Below are positions 24,101-35,810 of a stretch of 64,000 nucleotides of DNA, piece after piece. The position numbers were made by a program, and so were the translations under genes. Source of the stretch: Camelus bactrianus (Eukaryota > Chordata > Mammalia > Artiodactyla > Camelidae). The notes below the pieces were generated by a model, which had not been told where the DNA came from, made no database searches, and saw nothing but the letters and a program-made list of their open reading frames with translations. How positions within the stretch are numbered: position 1 is the stretch's first letter; every line of letters starts with the position of its first letter. The DNA lies in contig NC_133558.1 in NCBI RefSeq assembly GCF_048773025.1, forward strand, positions 27,148,501 through 27,212,500, in the 5' to 3' direction.

Positions 24101-27100
24101 GCCTCCACTCTGCCTTCCTTAATTCATCCAGTCAACATCTAGGGAGGCCCTACTATGTGCCAGGCACCTCATTAATTGCTAGGGATACAGAGCCGAGCAA
24201 GGCACAGGCCTTTCCCTCAAGATTCTCAGGGACGAGCAGGGGAGACAGATAAGAAAACTGGCCACTACTTAACCCAGGGAGTTAGTGTTGTCCATGAAAG
24301 GGATACAAAGTGAGCTCTGGAGCTCTGCTACCCAAAACGGAGCCATGGACCCACGGCATCTGCATCACCTGCGAACAGATCAGAAACGCAGAATCTAGGT
24401 CCCACGCTAGACCTGCTCCATCGGAGTCTGCATTTGAAGTAAGATCCCAGGTGGTTCTTGCCCACAGTGGGGTCTGAGGGGCACTGCTTTGGATGCACAC
24501 AGGAGGCCAGCAAATGCCTCCTTGGGGGCAGGGAGAGTGAATCCCAGAGGCTTCCCAAGGAAATGACTTGGGACACTAAATTGTCCCAAGTCTACCTCTC
24601 ACCTTTCACTGTACCCCACTTCCTACAACAGCACAACACAGTAGGCTCTGCTCCCCAAGAGGAATCCCATACAAAGAAGCTACTTCTTACTGTTGGACCA
24701 AATGACTCTCAAGGACCTCCAATGAGGGACAAGGAGCTTCTGGAAGAGCACAGGCTTCTAGAAGTCCTGAGCCACAGCCCTGTCGGTGTCACCACCACTG
24801 CTCCACCCCTCCCTGGCCTGGTTCTCCCTACCCTCTACCCCCGAGCCCCCAGGTCACTCACTCTTGGTCACCACCAGGCGGATAGGGTGGAACAACGTGA
24901 TGGAGTTCTCGGAATTTAGGTAGATCACACATCGATACAGTCCTGAGTCCTCCACTCGAAGGTCGGTCATTCGGACATGCAGTATGCCCTCAGAGGGGAT
25001 GTCTTTTAGGAAGTAACGCCCATTCTGGACTTCACTGAATTCCCCCGAGACCCTCTGTGTGAGTGCCAGCGTCTGGACCTCCCCTTTATCTTTCACCCTT
25101 TGCCAGGCCTTCCGGCTGTTGGAATATGTGTGCAAGGTGACAGGACAGCTCACTTCCAGGGTCTGGCCCTCTGCCAGGATAAACTCTTCCTCGTCTGGTA
25201 CAGTTGCAGCTTGGATTTCTGTATGCAGAGAATCAGAGTTATTGCTCTGTGAGGAATAGCTTTCCTCTCTTTGGAAAAAAGAGAGAAGAGAGAGCTACCT
25301 CTTCTTCTTGTTCAATCACCCATTTTTCAGACAAGATCCTCAAGGTCTCCAGAGAAGATGCAACTTTCCCTGCAAGCCAGCACTGGACCCCAGATCCTTG
25401 CACTGTGGGTAGTTTTTTGTTTGTTTGTTTTTTGGTTTGGGGTTATTATTTTTTTTAACCACAACAGCTAGACAGCATATGGTTTGTGCATATCAACTTT
25501 TATAAATGATTGTTTTTGAGAGAAGGGTACCCTGACCTTGAACATGCAGCCTCCAAAACTGGAAGAAGTAAATTTCTGTCATTCATAAGACACCCAGTCT
25601 GTGGAGTTTTGTTACAGCTGCCCGGATGCATAAGACAGTAGGAGTTGAAGGAGACTGCGATTGCTTACAAACCTGCCTGTTTCTTATGAAAGGAGACGGT
25701 AAGAGGTGAAGGCAGAAGTGCTTTCTATGCATCATATTTTGCACCATTGCAAGAAAGGGATTCCTTATCATATGCTAATAAAAAAAAGAGCAACAAATAC
25801 CTTTTATTGCTAAGTGTTTAAAAATGCTATCTCATTTAATCATTATAACTTAGAAGGTTGATACTGCTATTATTCCTAGTGTAGAGATAACGAAATTGGG
25901 GCACAGAAAGGTTATTTAATAACCCAGAGGTTATCCAGTGATCTGCCCAAGGTCCCACAGTAGAAAGTGGTGGAGTCAAGACTCAAACCTGGGTAGTCTG
26001 ACCCTAGAGTCAGCTCTGAGCCTCTGAGCTAGCTTGTCCAAGGCAGCTGTCTGGTGGGACAGCCCAAGTGTGACGAAGTGCCTAACGATCTGTTCCCTGC
26101 GACACAGGAGCTAGAAGGAGCTTTCAGGTTACCCTCTCGTTTACGTCCAGAAGACATAGTGAAAAACAACCCCAAACCACTGGTTTTCTCTCAGTCTTCA
26201 ACCTTCCACCTTCTCCCAGTTCTCCTTTGGAAAAACATGAATAGGACACAAGGAAGTGCATGGGTCCATGAGAACCAAACTCCCATGTGCCCATCTGGAT
26301 CATCACCCCAAGTCCAAGAAAACCCAAAGTGACATTGGTGTGTGGGCTATGCCAGGCGATCGTCCGTGACCTTGCTCAAAGCAGTAGGTTCCCAGAAAAC
26401 ACCCTCTCCCTGGGCCTTTCCACGTTTTTCCAAGGCATATCTTTCTCTTAACTCACTGTTGACATTTTCCCTTTCTCTGCTCATTTTCCCAATGTATCCC
26501 TAAGGATTGGGAGCAGGAGCAAGTAAAGCACCAGAAGCATCCATTTTGGGGGAAGGTGTGAGTTACGGCTTGGAGCCGGGGCAGTTCCGCGGAGCCTAAG
26601 CGACAGGCCCTCAAGGGCAGCAGACAGGGGAGCCTTGGGCCACGGCCTCCATGAAAATGGGCACTTTTCTTCTGTTCACTTCTGTGTCCTCGGCAACAGC
26701 ATATTTCCTGGCCCATGGTTGGCCCCTGGGAAATATTTGTTGAATGAGCTATGTCTTTGGGGTTTAATAGACTGTCAGCGTCCAAAGCACCATGATGGAA
26801 TATAAGAGGAAAAAAATCCTTCAAACTCATAAAATCCTTTTAGGTCATGTCAAGTTGAGATTTACTCTCTCCTTATTCCCACCCCCCAGCCCCAGGTTTT
26901 GCAAGTCCCTGACAACATCAAAGGCACAGACATCTTGTTTCCCTCACTTCCCCCTCTTTAGGTCTGTTCTCAAGCCCTGGGAGTTCTCTTAATTCTGCCC
27001 AGTCTGGCATCTCTTCTGGGTGGCTCTGTCTTGGGTGACCACATCCCCCAGAGCTTCAGAAGAAAACGGAAACCTCCCTTGGGATGGGACCCCCCTCCAG

Positions 27101-27183
27101 CTCCAGGTCCTGGGCAGAGGCCTCACCGTCTTACCTGCGACGAAGAGCACCCAGAGGAGCCCCCGGAGCCTGGTCCTCCTCAT
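21026..27183 (-). CDS. TREM1: TREM1 (triggering receptor expressed on myeloid cells 1), complete
   Basis: Myeloid surface receptor that amplifies inflammatory signalling through DAP12. Four coding exons join in frame: 27183-27135 (49 bases), 25218-24862 (357), 23605-23404 (202) and 21131-21026 (106). Total 714 bases, 237 residues; human TREM1 has 234. Order: signal peptide, IgV domain, Thr/Pro-rich stalk, membrane segment with a central lysine, very short tail. It is closest, from memory, to the bovine protein (shared EIQAA at the mature start, YSNSxKAWQR, EDIPSEG). All junctions are GT/AG and no stop interrupts. The single NVT glycosylation sequon is in the stalk. The gene appears functional. 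Confidence 0.96.
22248..22390 (+). mobile_element. Camelid tRNA-derived SINE
   Basis: Head GAGGGTGTAGCTCAGTGGTA with A box and B box (GGTTCAATCCCCAGTACCTC) in tRNA-like spacing, then a CAAA-rich tail and the CTACCTACCCCCCATC piece. Lies in TREM1 intron 3. A clean target duplication is not evident. Confidence 0.9.
22790..22965 (+). mobile_element. MER5-type hAT fragment
   Basis: GGTTCTTAGCTTTGCTTGCA, ATTAAGAAATCTGAAGATCT and CATTCTGTTGGCC fit a diverged MER5 element. Confidence 0.45.
23404..23605 (-). CDS. TREM1: TREM1 exon 3: stalk
   Basis: Acceptor CTTACAG, donor GTATGG. Encodes a Thr/Ser/Pro-rich stalk: PSGTPASDD, TPTPTRPPF, SPTAVTRLPS and NVTDVPR. The human counterpart ends NVTDIIRVP. 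Enters in phase 1, leaves in phase 2. This is the region cleaved in other species to release soluble TREM1. Confidence 0.93.
23755..23855 (+). repeat. (GGAA)n purine-rich simple repeat
   Basis: Imperfect AGGGAGGAAGGAAG-type run in the intron between TREM1 exons 3 and 2. Confidence 0.85.
24300..24495 (+). mobile_element. MER5A-type hAT fragment
   Basis: GACCCACGGCATCTGCATCA, then GAAACGCAGAATCTAGGTCC, and GCCCACAGTGGGGTCTGAG-like end match MER5A. TREM1 intron 2. Confidence 0.6.
24862..25218 (-). CDS. TREM1: TREM1 exon 2: V-type Ig domain
   Basis: Acceptor GCATACAG, donor GTGAGT. Reads EIQAATVPDEEEFILAEGQT, then LEVSCPVTLHTYSNSRKAWQ, and later VRMTDLRVEDSGLYRCVIY and IRLVVTK. The two canonical Ig cysteines (VSC and YRC) and the tryptophan (AWQ) are present. 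As in other TREM1 proteins there is no second disulfide pair. Confidence 0.96.
25525..25641 (+). mobile_element. MaLR-type LTR 3' fragment
   Basis: Matches the end of a mammalian ERVL-MaLR LTR: CAGCCTCCAAAACTGGAAGA, CACCCAGTCTGTGGAGTTTT and GCATAAGACAG. Fragment only; old fossil in TREM1 intron 1. Confidence 0.5.
25800..26035 (-). repeat. MIR SINE (antisense)
   Basis: Reverse MIR core: GCTATCTCATTTAATCATTA, CAGAAAGGTTATTTAATAAC, TGCCCAAGGTCCCACAGTAG and GACTCAAACCTGGGTAGTCT. Well preserved for a MIR. Confidence 0.75.
26036..27134 (-). other. TREM1: TREM1 intron 1, right part
   Basis: A short L2/MIR-like end is possible near 26690-26770 (TGAATGAG). No exon or other feature is recognised. Confidence 0.4.
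27135..27183 (-). CDS. TREM1: TREM1 exon 1: start codon and signal peptide
   Basis: Reads MRRTRLRGLLWVLFVA and one base of the next codon, then donor GTAAGA. Human has MRKTRLWGLLWMLFVS, which fixes the start. Two arginine-rich N-terminal residues precede a hydrophobic core. Confidence 0.94.
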
Positions 27184-28470
27184 CCTTCATGGGCACCCAC
27201 GCCAACCACCCTGGGGCTCCTGGGACCGCTACAGGGGACACTCTAACCTAGAGGCTCCAGAAAGTTGCACAACAGGATGTTGGGCCATTGCTGGGAGGTG
27301 CCGAGCCTGATGCTGTGTTTCATCACTGGTTGTCTTGGCTCCGGACGTCAGAGACGACACAGGAATCCAAGACAGGGCTCACGTCTCCACGCAGCTGCTC
27401 CAAACCCCAGCTTCCTGCTCTCTGGAGACAATGACAGTTAGCTTTTCAACCAACCTCACAACATTTTAGTGAGATACTTTTGTGTAAACAAAATAAGGTG
27501 TTAATATGATCCAGGGAGGGGAAGCCCGCCTGGCTCTCCTGAGGCGATGCCCAGAGGGGCAGGTTGGGATAAAAATACCGTGCTCCTAGGGTTCTTGTGA
27601 GAGCTCGGTGCGGTCCCTACGGTAAGTACCCAACACGCACGTCTCTCTGCCCCACCTCTCTGTCCCTCCTCACCCCAGCCTGCTTCCCTGGGCTTCTTCT
27701 GACCTGAGACCCAGCCCCTCTTCACCACCAGGACGGCCCACACCCTGTGTCCTGTCACAGACACGGCAGGGAGCTCACAGAAGGGCAGGAAGCCCCAGAA
27801 ATGATTTGAGAGGACATGGTCACCACTGAACAAGAACAGACTATGAAAGAAAGGACACAGGATGATGTAGAACAAGACAGTGAGGGGGGAAGAGACAAAT
27901 CTAACAGGTTCCATGCTAGAAGCAATAAAAAGCACATATGAGTGTGAAAAGTCAAATCAGTAACAGAAGTTTCACTTCAGAGATACTCCCAAATGTGAAA
28001 TGAACAAGGGCATTTTAAAGCGCTTAGGAGGATACTGGAGGGCAAGTAATAGAAACCCTACCTACAAGTAATCTACGGCTAAGGGATGCTGAAGTGTAAC
28101 GTGGAACAGTGGCTCATAAACACGGGTAAAAATGTATATTTAAAAAATAACACTTTCCAGACCTGAAAAGAAATCTGAAATTGGAGGTGGAGAGAATTCA
28201 ACATGGGCAAGGAAAAATTCATGCAGTGAAACCAAGAGTTGGAATTTCCCAGTGAAAAAATTTTACTTTAAATAAAAATTCCTGCTGCTAAACAAACAGG
28301 AAAAAAGAAAAGAAAAGAAAAGAAAAAACTTGATTCCTTCAAAAGAGTTGAATTGGACAAAACTCAGATTTCTTCTCTGAGTAACAAACAGTGAGAGACA
28401 GTGGGATGATGTGGGGGAAAAACTTCTGACTCTGGAATTTTATACCCAAGGTGATTACTGTTCAAGGTGC
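27184..28470. other. TREM1 upstream region
   Basis: Would hold the TREM1 5' UTR and promoter. No TATA box or start site can be placed reliably. An (AAAAG)n run sits at about 28300-28328. Confidence 0.4.
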
Positions 28471-28477
28471 TATCATG

Positions 28478-28567
28478 GGAGTTGGGGTATAGCTCAGGGG
28501 CAGACCATGCTTGGCATATACAAGGTCCTAGGTTCAATCCCCAGTGTCTCCCTTAGGGGAAGGGGGG
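28478..28567 (+). mobile_element. Camelid tRNA-derived SINE, diverged
   Basis: GGAGTTGGGGTATAGCTCAG, AGGTTCAATCCCCAGTGTCT. Lacks the usual tail. Flanks AAGGTGCTATCATG (28464-28477) and AAGGTGTTACCGTG (28568-28581) look like a decayed 14-base target duplication differing by three transitions, so the copy is old within the family. Confidence 0.75.
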
Positions 28568-29074
28568 AAGGTGTTACCGTGCCTACAAATTAAGAACAAA
28601 AAATAAAAACAAAACCAAAAAACTTCTAAAGTTAACCTACAATTTTAACTTAAAATTGTTGAATGCAGCAATTTATAAAATATAGTTAATAATGAAGAAA
28701 TATAATCCCACTCTTACACCTTGCAGAGAACATGTAGTTAAGATTTTACTAAAGTTTCTTCTATCCTTTGTTCTACAAATAATATCCGAAACCAGGCTTC
28801 CAATCGTGCTTGGACTGAAATCTGCCAGGCCCACTGTTTTATTCGTTTGGCCCACAGGGAGGAAAAGCAGACAGAGAGGTTTTGAAAGTTTCTGACTCAG
28901 AGAGGAATCTACATGATTTTTAGAAGGATGAGTCAGATTAGCACAAATCACTCAACAAAGCCCTCTTCTTACCACGTGTGTCTACCACACCTAAATGATT
29001 AGTGCAGCACATGCTAATCTTTTGTGTCTTTGCCTCCTTTGTGTTAAGGGTCAAATTCCTGGAAGATTTAAGAG

Positions 29075-29900
29075 GAATTTTTTTTTAACATTTTTCATTG
29101 ATTTATAATCATTTTACAATGTTGTGTCAAATTCCAGTGCAGAGCACAATTTTTCAGTTATACATGAACATATATATATTCATTGTCACATTTTTTTCTC
29201 TGTGAGCTACCGTAAGATCTTTCCCTATTAAAGTATAATATTGTTTACCTATTCTACATTTTGAAATCCCAATCTGTCCCTTCCCACCCACCGCCCCCTT
29301 GGCAACCACAAGACATATTCTATGTCTATGAGCCTGTTTCTTTTTGTATTTATGTTTTGTTTGCTTGTGTTTTTTTTTTTTTATTTTAGATTCCACATAT
29401 GAGCGATCTCATATGGTATTTTTCTTTCATAAGAGGAACTTTTTTTTTTTCATTAGTGTTTGCTCCGCGTCCTTTGAGGCTCTTGTTTGTTGCGTATTTA
29501 TATAGGAGCACTAAGTCTTCTGGGTGGACTGATGCTTTTGTCATTATTATAATGTCCCTCTTTGTCTCTCTATTGTGTTTGCTCTGAAGTCTACTTGAAT
29601 CAGAAATTAATATGGCCACTCCTGCTTTTAAAAAAATTCATATTTCTATGAGATAACTTTCCCCACCCCTTTTCTTTCCACTTGCCTAATTCCGAGCTGT
29701 GAAGTGAGTTTCGTAAACAGCATTTACTTGGACTGTGGTGTTTTCTTCACTCGGTCTCTGTCTTTTGGGTAGCGGTGTTGAGATGATTTATATCTAAGGT
29801 GATTATTGATAGTTTAGCATTTTGATCTGCCATTCCACTCCTGGTTTTCTGTTTCTTTCCTCTGGTTCTCAGCCCTCTGTTTCTCCTTGGGGAGCTTTTA
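29075..29900 (-). mobile_element. L1 LINE 3' end and internal pieces (antisense)
   Basis: 29080-29440 is an antisense L1 3' end (ATTTTACAATGTTGTGTCAA, AGATTCCACATATGAGCGAT). From about 29450 the text changes to an internal antisense ORF2-type section (GTCTCTCTATTGTGTTTGCT, TTAATATGGCCACTCCTGCT). The two pieces meet at an A-rich junction and may be a deleted copy or two insertions. Confidence 0.7.
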
Positions 29901-32900
29901 ATTAAATAGCCCGAGAAGGCTTTCTAGCTAGACTTGAACATCACAGGAAGGCGCCTGCGGCTGCACACTGCCTAACTGGAGGGGCCCTGAGTGCGCCCAC
30001 CAGGGGGCAGTCTTTCTCCACCTGCCTGATGGCTTCGTGTACTTGAAGGAAACAGAATGTAAAATGTTCTTTCATCTTTTATCCGTTGTTTTTCTGAGGA
30101 GTTCAGTGACCCATTCAGTATTTTGAATTCTCAAACTACGTCTCCCAACCAGCCGTCATCTTTTACGGCTTCTCATTAAATAGTCTTCGGACTCGCGACC
30201 TAGGCTCTCTTTTCGTTTTATTGAGGCTCAGTTGAAAGTTCCATTCTCACGCTTCTTCTTTTGGCGACTTCAGCACCAGGAAAGCTCATTTTTAAGGTAC
30301 TATGCATCTTTTTTGTATTTATTAGTCAAACATTATTTCCAGTACTATTATGAAAGCCTGTGTAAATATTATTCTGGGTTTTTTTTTTCCTTCGTCCTCT
30401 TCCTCCTCCTCCTTCTTGTCACTGGCCGGTGTCAGTAGGTCCCAATCTTCATGATGGGGCCACATAGCAGTTTCCTTCTTAATATGGATTGGTAAATCAC
30501 ATATCCGTTCTAACCTAGCTGGAATATATGTGATGTGGAACTTTTTTTTACCATTGAGAATGTGTATATCTTCTTTACTGACTAAAGGAGGGCCGTATGG
30601 GTCTGAGACCCAGATCTCTGAATTCTGGTGCTACTATCTCTCAAGAGGCCCAAGAAAGCTGTTACTAGGAGTAGGAAAAACTGCAAACTGGAACCAAGTG
30701 CTGCCACTGAGAACCGTGGCCCTTGCCCCAGCCATGCAGTGCCACAGCAGCTGTCACAGGAACAGAATACAAACAGGAAGGGCTACATCCTGCCCCCCTC
30801 CTCCAGCCCCCAGTCTCCCTCTAGTGCCCCTGTTGACAGCATACAGCAGGGAACCAGTTAGCAAAAGAAAGATCTGGTTTCAGAATCTCGACTCAGACCA
30901 GGGTAGAGAAGTGTTAATCAGAGTGACAGGTGAATAACCAGCTCACTCACAGTCAATAAACAAGGCCCCTCCAGCTGTGGGATGGGACCCTTTTGTGACC
31001 CTTGCTCATACACTGTAGCCTTTGGCCATGGAAGCGCTTCTGTTCACTCTTAATGTAAATACAATTAAATGTGAACATTTTTTTAATCTGGGGGAGAAAA
31101 CCCCAACCTATATTAACACTCATTATTTGCAAAGAAAAAGGCACTCTTCTCTTCCTTTTAAAAATATAATTACATACTCCTAACTTTTCAAGACTCAATT
31201 TATCTTAATAGACTGACCTCTGTTTCATTTCTGATGCGCATATAGTCACAATTTGGACAGGGAGTCCTTTTAGCTGATTGCTGTGTTCTTTCACTACCAC
31301 CCAGAATTACTGAAAGCATCTTCACTCCACAGCAACGAGATGCCCCAGGCGGTCTTGTGTCCTCCCGTCCCAAATTTGGAATCAGTCACCCTCCAAAAAG
31401 CCAAGGACACGAACAACTCAACAATAGAAAGAAAAATAACCTGATTTTAAAATGGGCAGCTTTCTCTAAAGAAGATAAAACGAATGTCCAATGTGCATCG
31501 TTCTTGGGTCACCTACGTTCAGTGATGTCCTGGTAAATGTTTAATACCCAGCTCTCTGAGAAGTGGCTTGCTTTGTAGTGATTGCCAATTTCTGTGGTAT
31601 AAATACTCTCATCATGGTTAATTTCAAGCTACTAACATGACATCACTGATGTGGAACTGGAAAGAGATGCTTACGATCAGCTGTCAAGAGCTGGTGCAAA
31701 CTGGCTCCATTACACAATGTATAACATATATTATAGAATATAATTATTGAGTAATTACAGCATATAGTTATATTAACAATTATAATAATTCTTAATTCTG
31801 TTTTGGTTATATAAACTCTTCCTAATGCCCATTGTTGTTAATTTTCAGTTCAGGAGAGTTAGTGCTCTATTAGCTGACGTTTCTTACTTGGGGGTCTGCT
31901 TCATATCGGCATTTTGCTACTGCAGAATAGTAAGGTTGACTCTATAAAGTTCAGATTGTGAGCCAACGGGAGAAAGTGAGCAGTTTAGTCTAGAAACCTT
32001 ACGTTTAGCTGTAACAGGTCCACCACCGATTACACAATGCGTGGTTTTCTGTACACGTGAATAAGTGGGAGCCCCCACTGAACAAACTCATTCTGCATTA
32101 ACTATCCACAGCAAGAGAAATTCTAGTGATGTGATTGAAATATAAAATAAATGTGTAAGTGAAACTTCAAAATTACTGGTTATTAACTTTGACACAGCTG
32201 CAAATTGGCATCATGGTTAATGGCAAAGACCAAACCAACCAAACAAAAAACAGAATATATGCTCTTCAAATGCCCTTTTAGAGGTACCCAATTCAATTTT
32301 AACTTTACTGTGTATCATCTTCTATTGAATCTTGATATGAAAGCATATTAATTAGATTTCCCTCTTTTATTAACTTTTTTCTTTCTTGTCAAAAACATTT
32401 TCTTAATGTTAAACCATGTCGTATATTGTCTTACCGTTTCATACTTGCGTGGAGCACGTGGTGACTTTAGGACAGTTCATAGATGCTCAGTTTCTCCCCT
32501 GTCACCGCACCTGGAGGGATTGCACCGGCCTTATACCCTTTGAAGTAAGGGATGGCCGTGCGATTTGCTTTGGCCAATAAATTATGAGCAGAAATACATG
32601 CCAGTTGGAGTGAGGCTTTAAGAGTCAGCACAGAATTCACATTTCCTCTTCCTCTGGAGTGGCTGTAGAAGCTTGAGTCTCTAAGTGACTTTGATGAGCA
32701 GAGCTTTGTTGGCTCGTTTATGTCAGAAACTAGGTAGAGGGAGAAGTTTCTGTGGGTTAAACCACTGCAACTGGGGGAGGAAGAGGGAGATGTTTGCACA
32801 ACCTAGCCCACTCTGGCTAGTACAGTAATTCAGTCTTATCCAAAAATTTGATGAGATAATGTCAGCAATAGATTTCTTTCCTTTTGCATTTTGGGTTTTA

Positions 32901-34109
32901 GGAAGAAGCAGCATGTTCTACAGTCTGACAAGTAAACATAGGTGTAGACTCATGGGAATTGGGTGAGGGCTATACTTACTCTTCCTAATTCTTAGCCCAA
33001 ATATGAGCATTTATTTTACATGGCATTTGCCCACAGTATCCTCTGTTAGTGTGACCTTAGCACAGTATCCACAAACTGAAAAGAATCCCTTCCATTCTAG
33101 CCTCAGGAAGAGATTAGGGAGGGTAATGACTTTAGGGAGAATTTCATATGCTAAATGAAAGGGATAGTACAGACAAGAACAAGGTTTTAACGCTTTATCT
33201 AAAATCCTCTTGGCTCCTTATTCCATTGTTCAAAACTACATGTGTGTGTGTCTGTGTGTATGTACATCAGATATAGGCAAGTATGAATGATATATATTAA
33301 ATCTTTAATTTAGATTCAGTCCATGATATATACTAGTATTACTTTTTGACTACAATTCCTTTAAATTTTGAACTCATTTCTCAAAAATATTAATATAGAA
33401 TTATTCACTGCCCAGTACTGTATTAGTCCAAAGTTTATTAATAATCTCATAAAATATGATTAGATTATTATCAATAATCAATTAAATTATGTGAAGAATT
33501 CTAGAAATATTACACTTTTAAAACTTTATCAATATGTCTTAGTTGGAATGGTAGCACTGGTTCACACAATTTACAATTTTATATGGGTTACAAGAAGCAG
33601 TTTATATAGACACCAGCTATTTATACAATAATCAGTGTGATAATGGCAACTTTAAAATCTTTTATAAAATAATTACATCAGAAACCCTTAGCCATGTAAA
33701 ATTTTTTTGCCATATAAGTTTTAATGGGGAAAAAAATGTCATTCATTCGACAATAACTGCACTATTATCAAGTAGAAGAAACACAAACTCACTTTTTAAA
33801 GGAAAAATCGTTTTTAAAAGTTAGTTTAAAATTTTCCACACTCAGACATTTGTGTATGTGTGTGTGAGACAAAATAAAACCAAATAAAACCCCTCCAGTC
33901 TCAACCTTGTATAAATCCAAAGTCACCACTAGAGGGAGCAATTTACCTGGTTTATCTTTGGATAAGCGTCTAACTTCTTTGGCCTATTAAGTTGGGGTGG
34001 CATTCTAAAGGGCAGTAGTTTTTAGACTCCGTATCTTCAGCCCTCGATACTCAAAAAGTTTTATCGTAGTAATATTTTTCACACTAAAATAATTTTAATT
34101 CTAGGATAC
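29901..34109. other. Intergenic AT-rich stretch
   Basis: Between TREM1 and the pseudogene. A TG run lies near 33239-33262. The section 32470-32830 resembles an old interspersed element (GGGATGGCCGTGCGATTTGC, TTTGGCCAATAAATTATGAG) of uncertain class, possibly an LTR. No exon with a TREM-family motif was found. Confidence 0.45.
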
Positions 34110-34200
34110 ACACACACACATACATATATACATATATGTGTGTGTATATATATGTATGTGTGTGTATGTATGTGTGTGTGTGTGTGTGTGTATGTGTTTA
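34105..34200 (+). repeat. (TG)n/(TATG)n microsatellite
   Basis: Starts as CACACACA/TACATATATA, passes into TGTGTATATA and a long TG run. Confidence 0.9.
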
Positions 34201-34349
34201 TAACAGCTGGAGTTTGCAAGGAGGTCTACTTATGGAAGCACAAGGTTGCCCTGTGGCCTGGCTGAATCTTGGTCTACATGTAGGGTTTATGGTGTAGGGG
34301 GGTCCCAGGGACATGAGGTTCCTCTATAAATGAGTTGTAGGTCTGGTTC

Positions 34350-35810
34350 TGATTCATTTAGAACTAGCAGGCTGAATTTAACAGATAATGCCAATAAGAG
34401 TAGCTTAAACAAAATAATAGTTTGTTATCTCTTACAAAAAAGTTCAGAGATTAGGCACCTCAGGCTGGTAGGGTAGTTTTACATCATCAGGGACTTTGGT
34501 TTCTTCTCTCTGCCCTATTATCCTAGTTCATGGCCTCCAAATTCTATCATCTTGTGGCCATAGTGACTGCTGGAGCTCCAGCCATCACATTTGTGTTCTA
34601 GGCAGCCAGAAAGTTTTTCCTATATACTTCCTTAGCTTCAGTGGGTCTTCATCTCTTCCCTGGGGATGGCAGGACTTGGTGTTCCTACCCCAGTGGCTTG
34701 AGGCTCTTGTACCATAGAGGATAAGGGTCTGCTTTCCCACTCCCTTGCTCCAGGTCCTCACCACGAAGGGAGAGATTCACTGCCTTCCGTCTTTCTCATA
34801 AGCTCCTGGAAAAGAGGTTGCAAGTGGGTATGAACACTTCTTTTGTGTCTTGGGATCCTGGAGTTCTACACTGTCATGCTAGCCTGCACGTGACCTTTGA
34901 TAACTTGTTAAAATCTTAGCTGATCTGCTCTGACCCACATGTCCGGTACTGTGCATCTCTTCTTTCTGTTCTATGGACGGCTGAGCAGGTGACCCCGTCT
35001 CAAATCTACGTGGAGTGGCCTGTCCTCCCTTGGATTTTAGGTTATTTGGTTGCCTTGTAACTTCAACTCTCTTGTAGGAAAAGTTATGACTTTGTAGTTT
35101 ACCTGGTTTTTCCTTCTTGTTCAGATGGGAGCAGTTCTCGCTTGAGCGCTCTACCTCTTAGGCATAACTAAACTTGAGAGGCAATATGTGAAGATGTAAT
35201 GGCTGAGAATCTTCCAGAGCTGTGAAAAGTCATCCAGTCACAGACACAAGTCATCATAAACCAAGCAACGTAAACAAAAAGAAATCCTCACTGCGGCATA
35301 TTGTCGAGAAACTGCAGAAGACAAAACAGAGAGGAAGCAGCCATCGCCTATGAAGGACTTTAAACAGCAGGCTTCCCATCTGCAGCAGTGCAAACCAGGA
35401 GGCACTGGGATCGTGTCATCAAAATGCTTAGGAAGGATAACGGTTACACTGAAATGTATGCCTAATGAAACGCTCCATAGTGACAGCTGTCTGTGTTAAG
35501 ATTGGGTTCAGCTCTAAAGAACAGACAAACTCCAAATGATGGTGCTTAACACAGCTCAGAGGTTTATCTCCATCTCATGTAAAACCCAGCCGTGTCGTCT
35601 AAAAGGTGGGTGAGGGCTGTGTTGCACGATGTTCTCAGGTCTCTGGTTTCCTCCGGCTCCGTATGTTTCCATTGCCAGATGTGGTTCTTATACTCATGGT
35701 CCAAGGCAACATTCCCAAGTCAAAGTGCCTTTTCTTTAGAGAAAATTATGGTCATAGAAGATGGAAGTTGTCTTTTTGTAAAATAAAAATTTGGCCTTAT
35801 GTCAGCATGT
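34350..35810. repeat. Two related, old interspersed repeat pieces
   Basis: Sections at about 34385-34650 (CTTAAACAAAATAATAGTTT, CATCTTGTGGCCATAGTGAC) and 35505-35790 (CTGTTTATCTCCATCTCATG-like) read like the same type of mammalian repeat. I cannot name the family. Confidence 0.35.
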
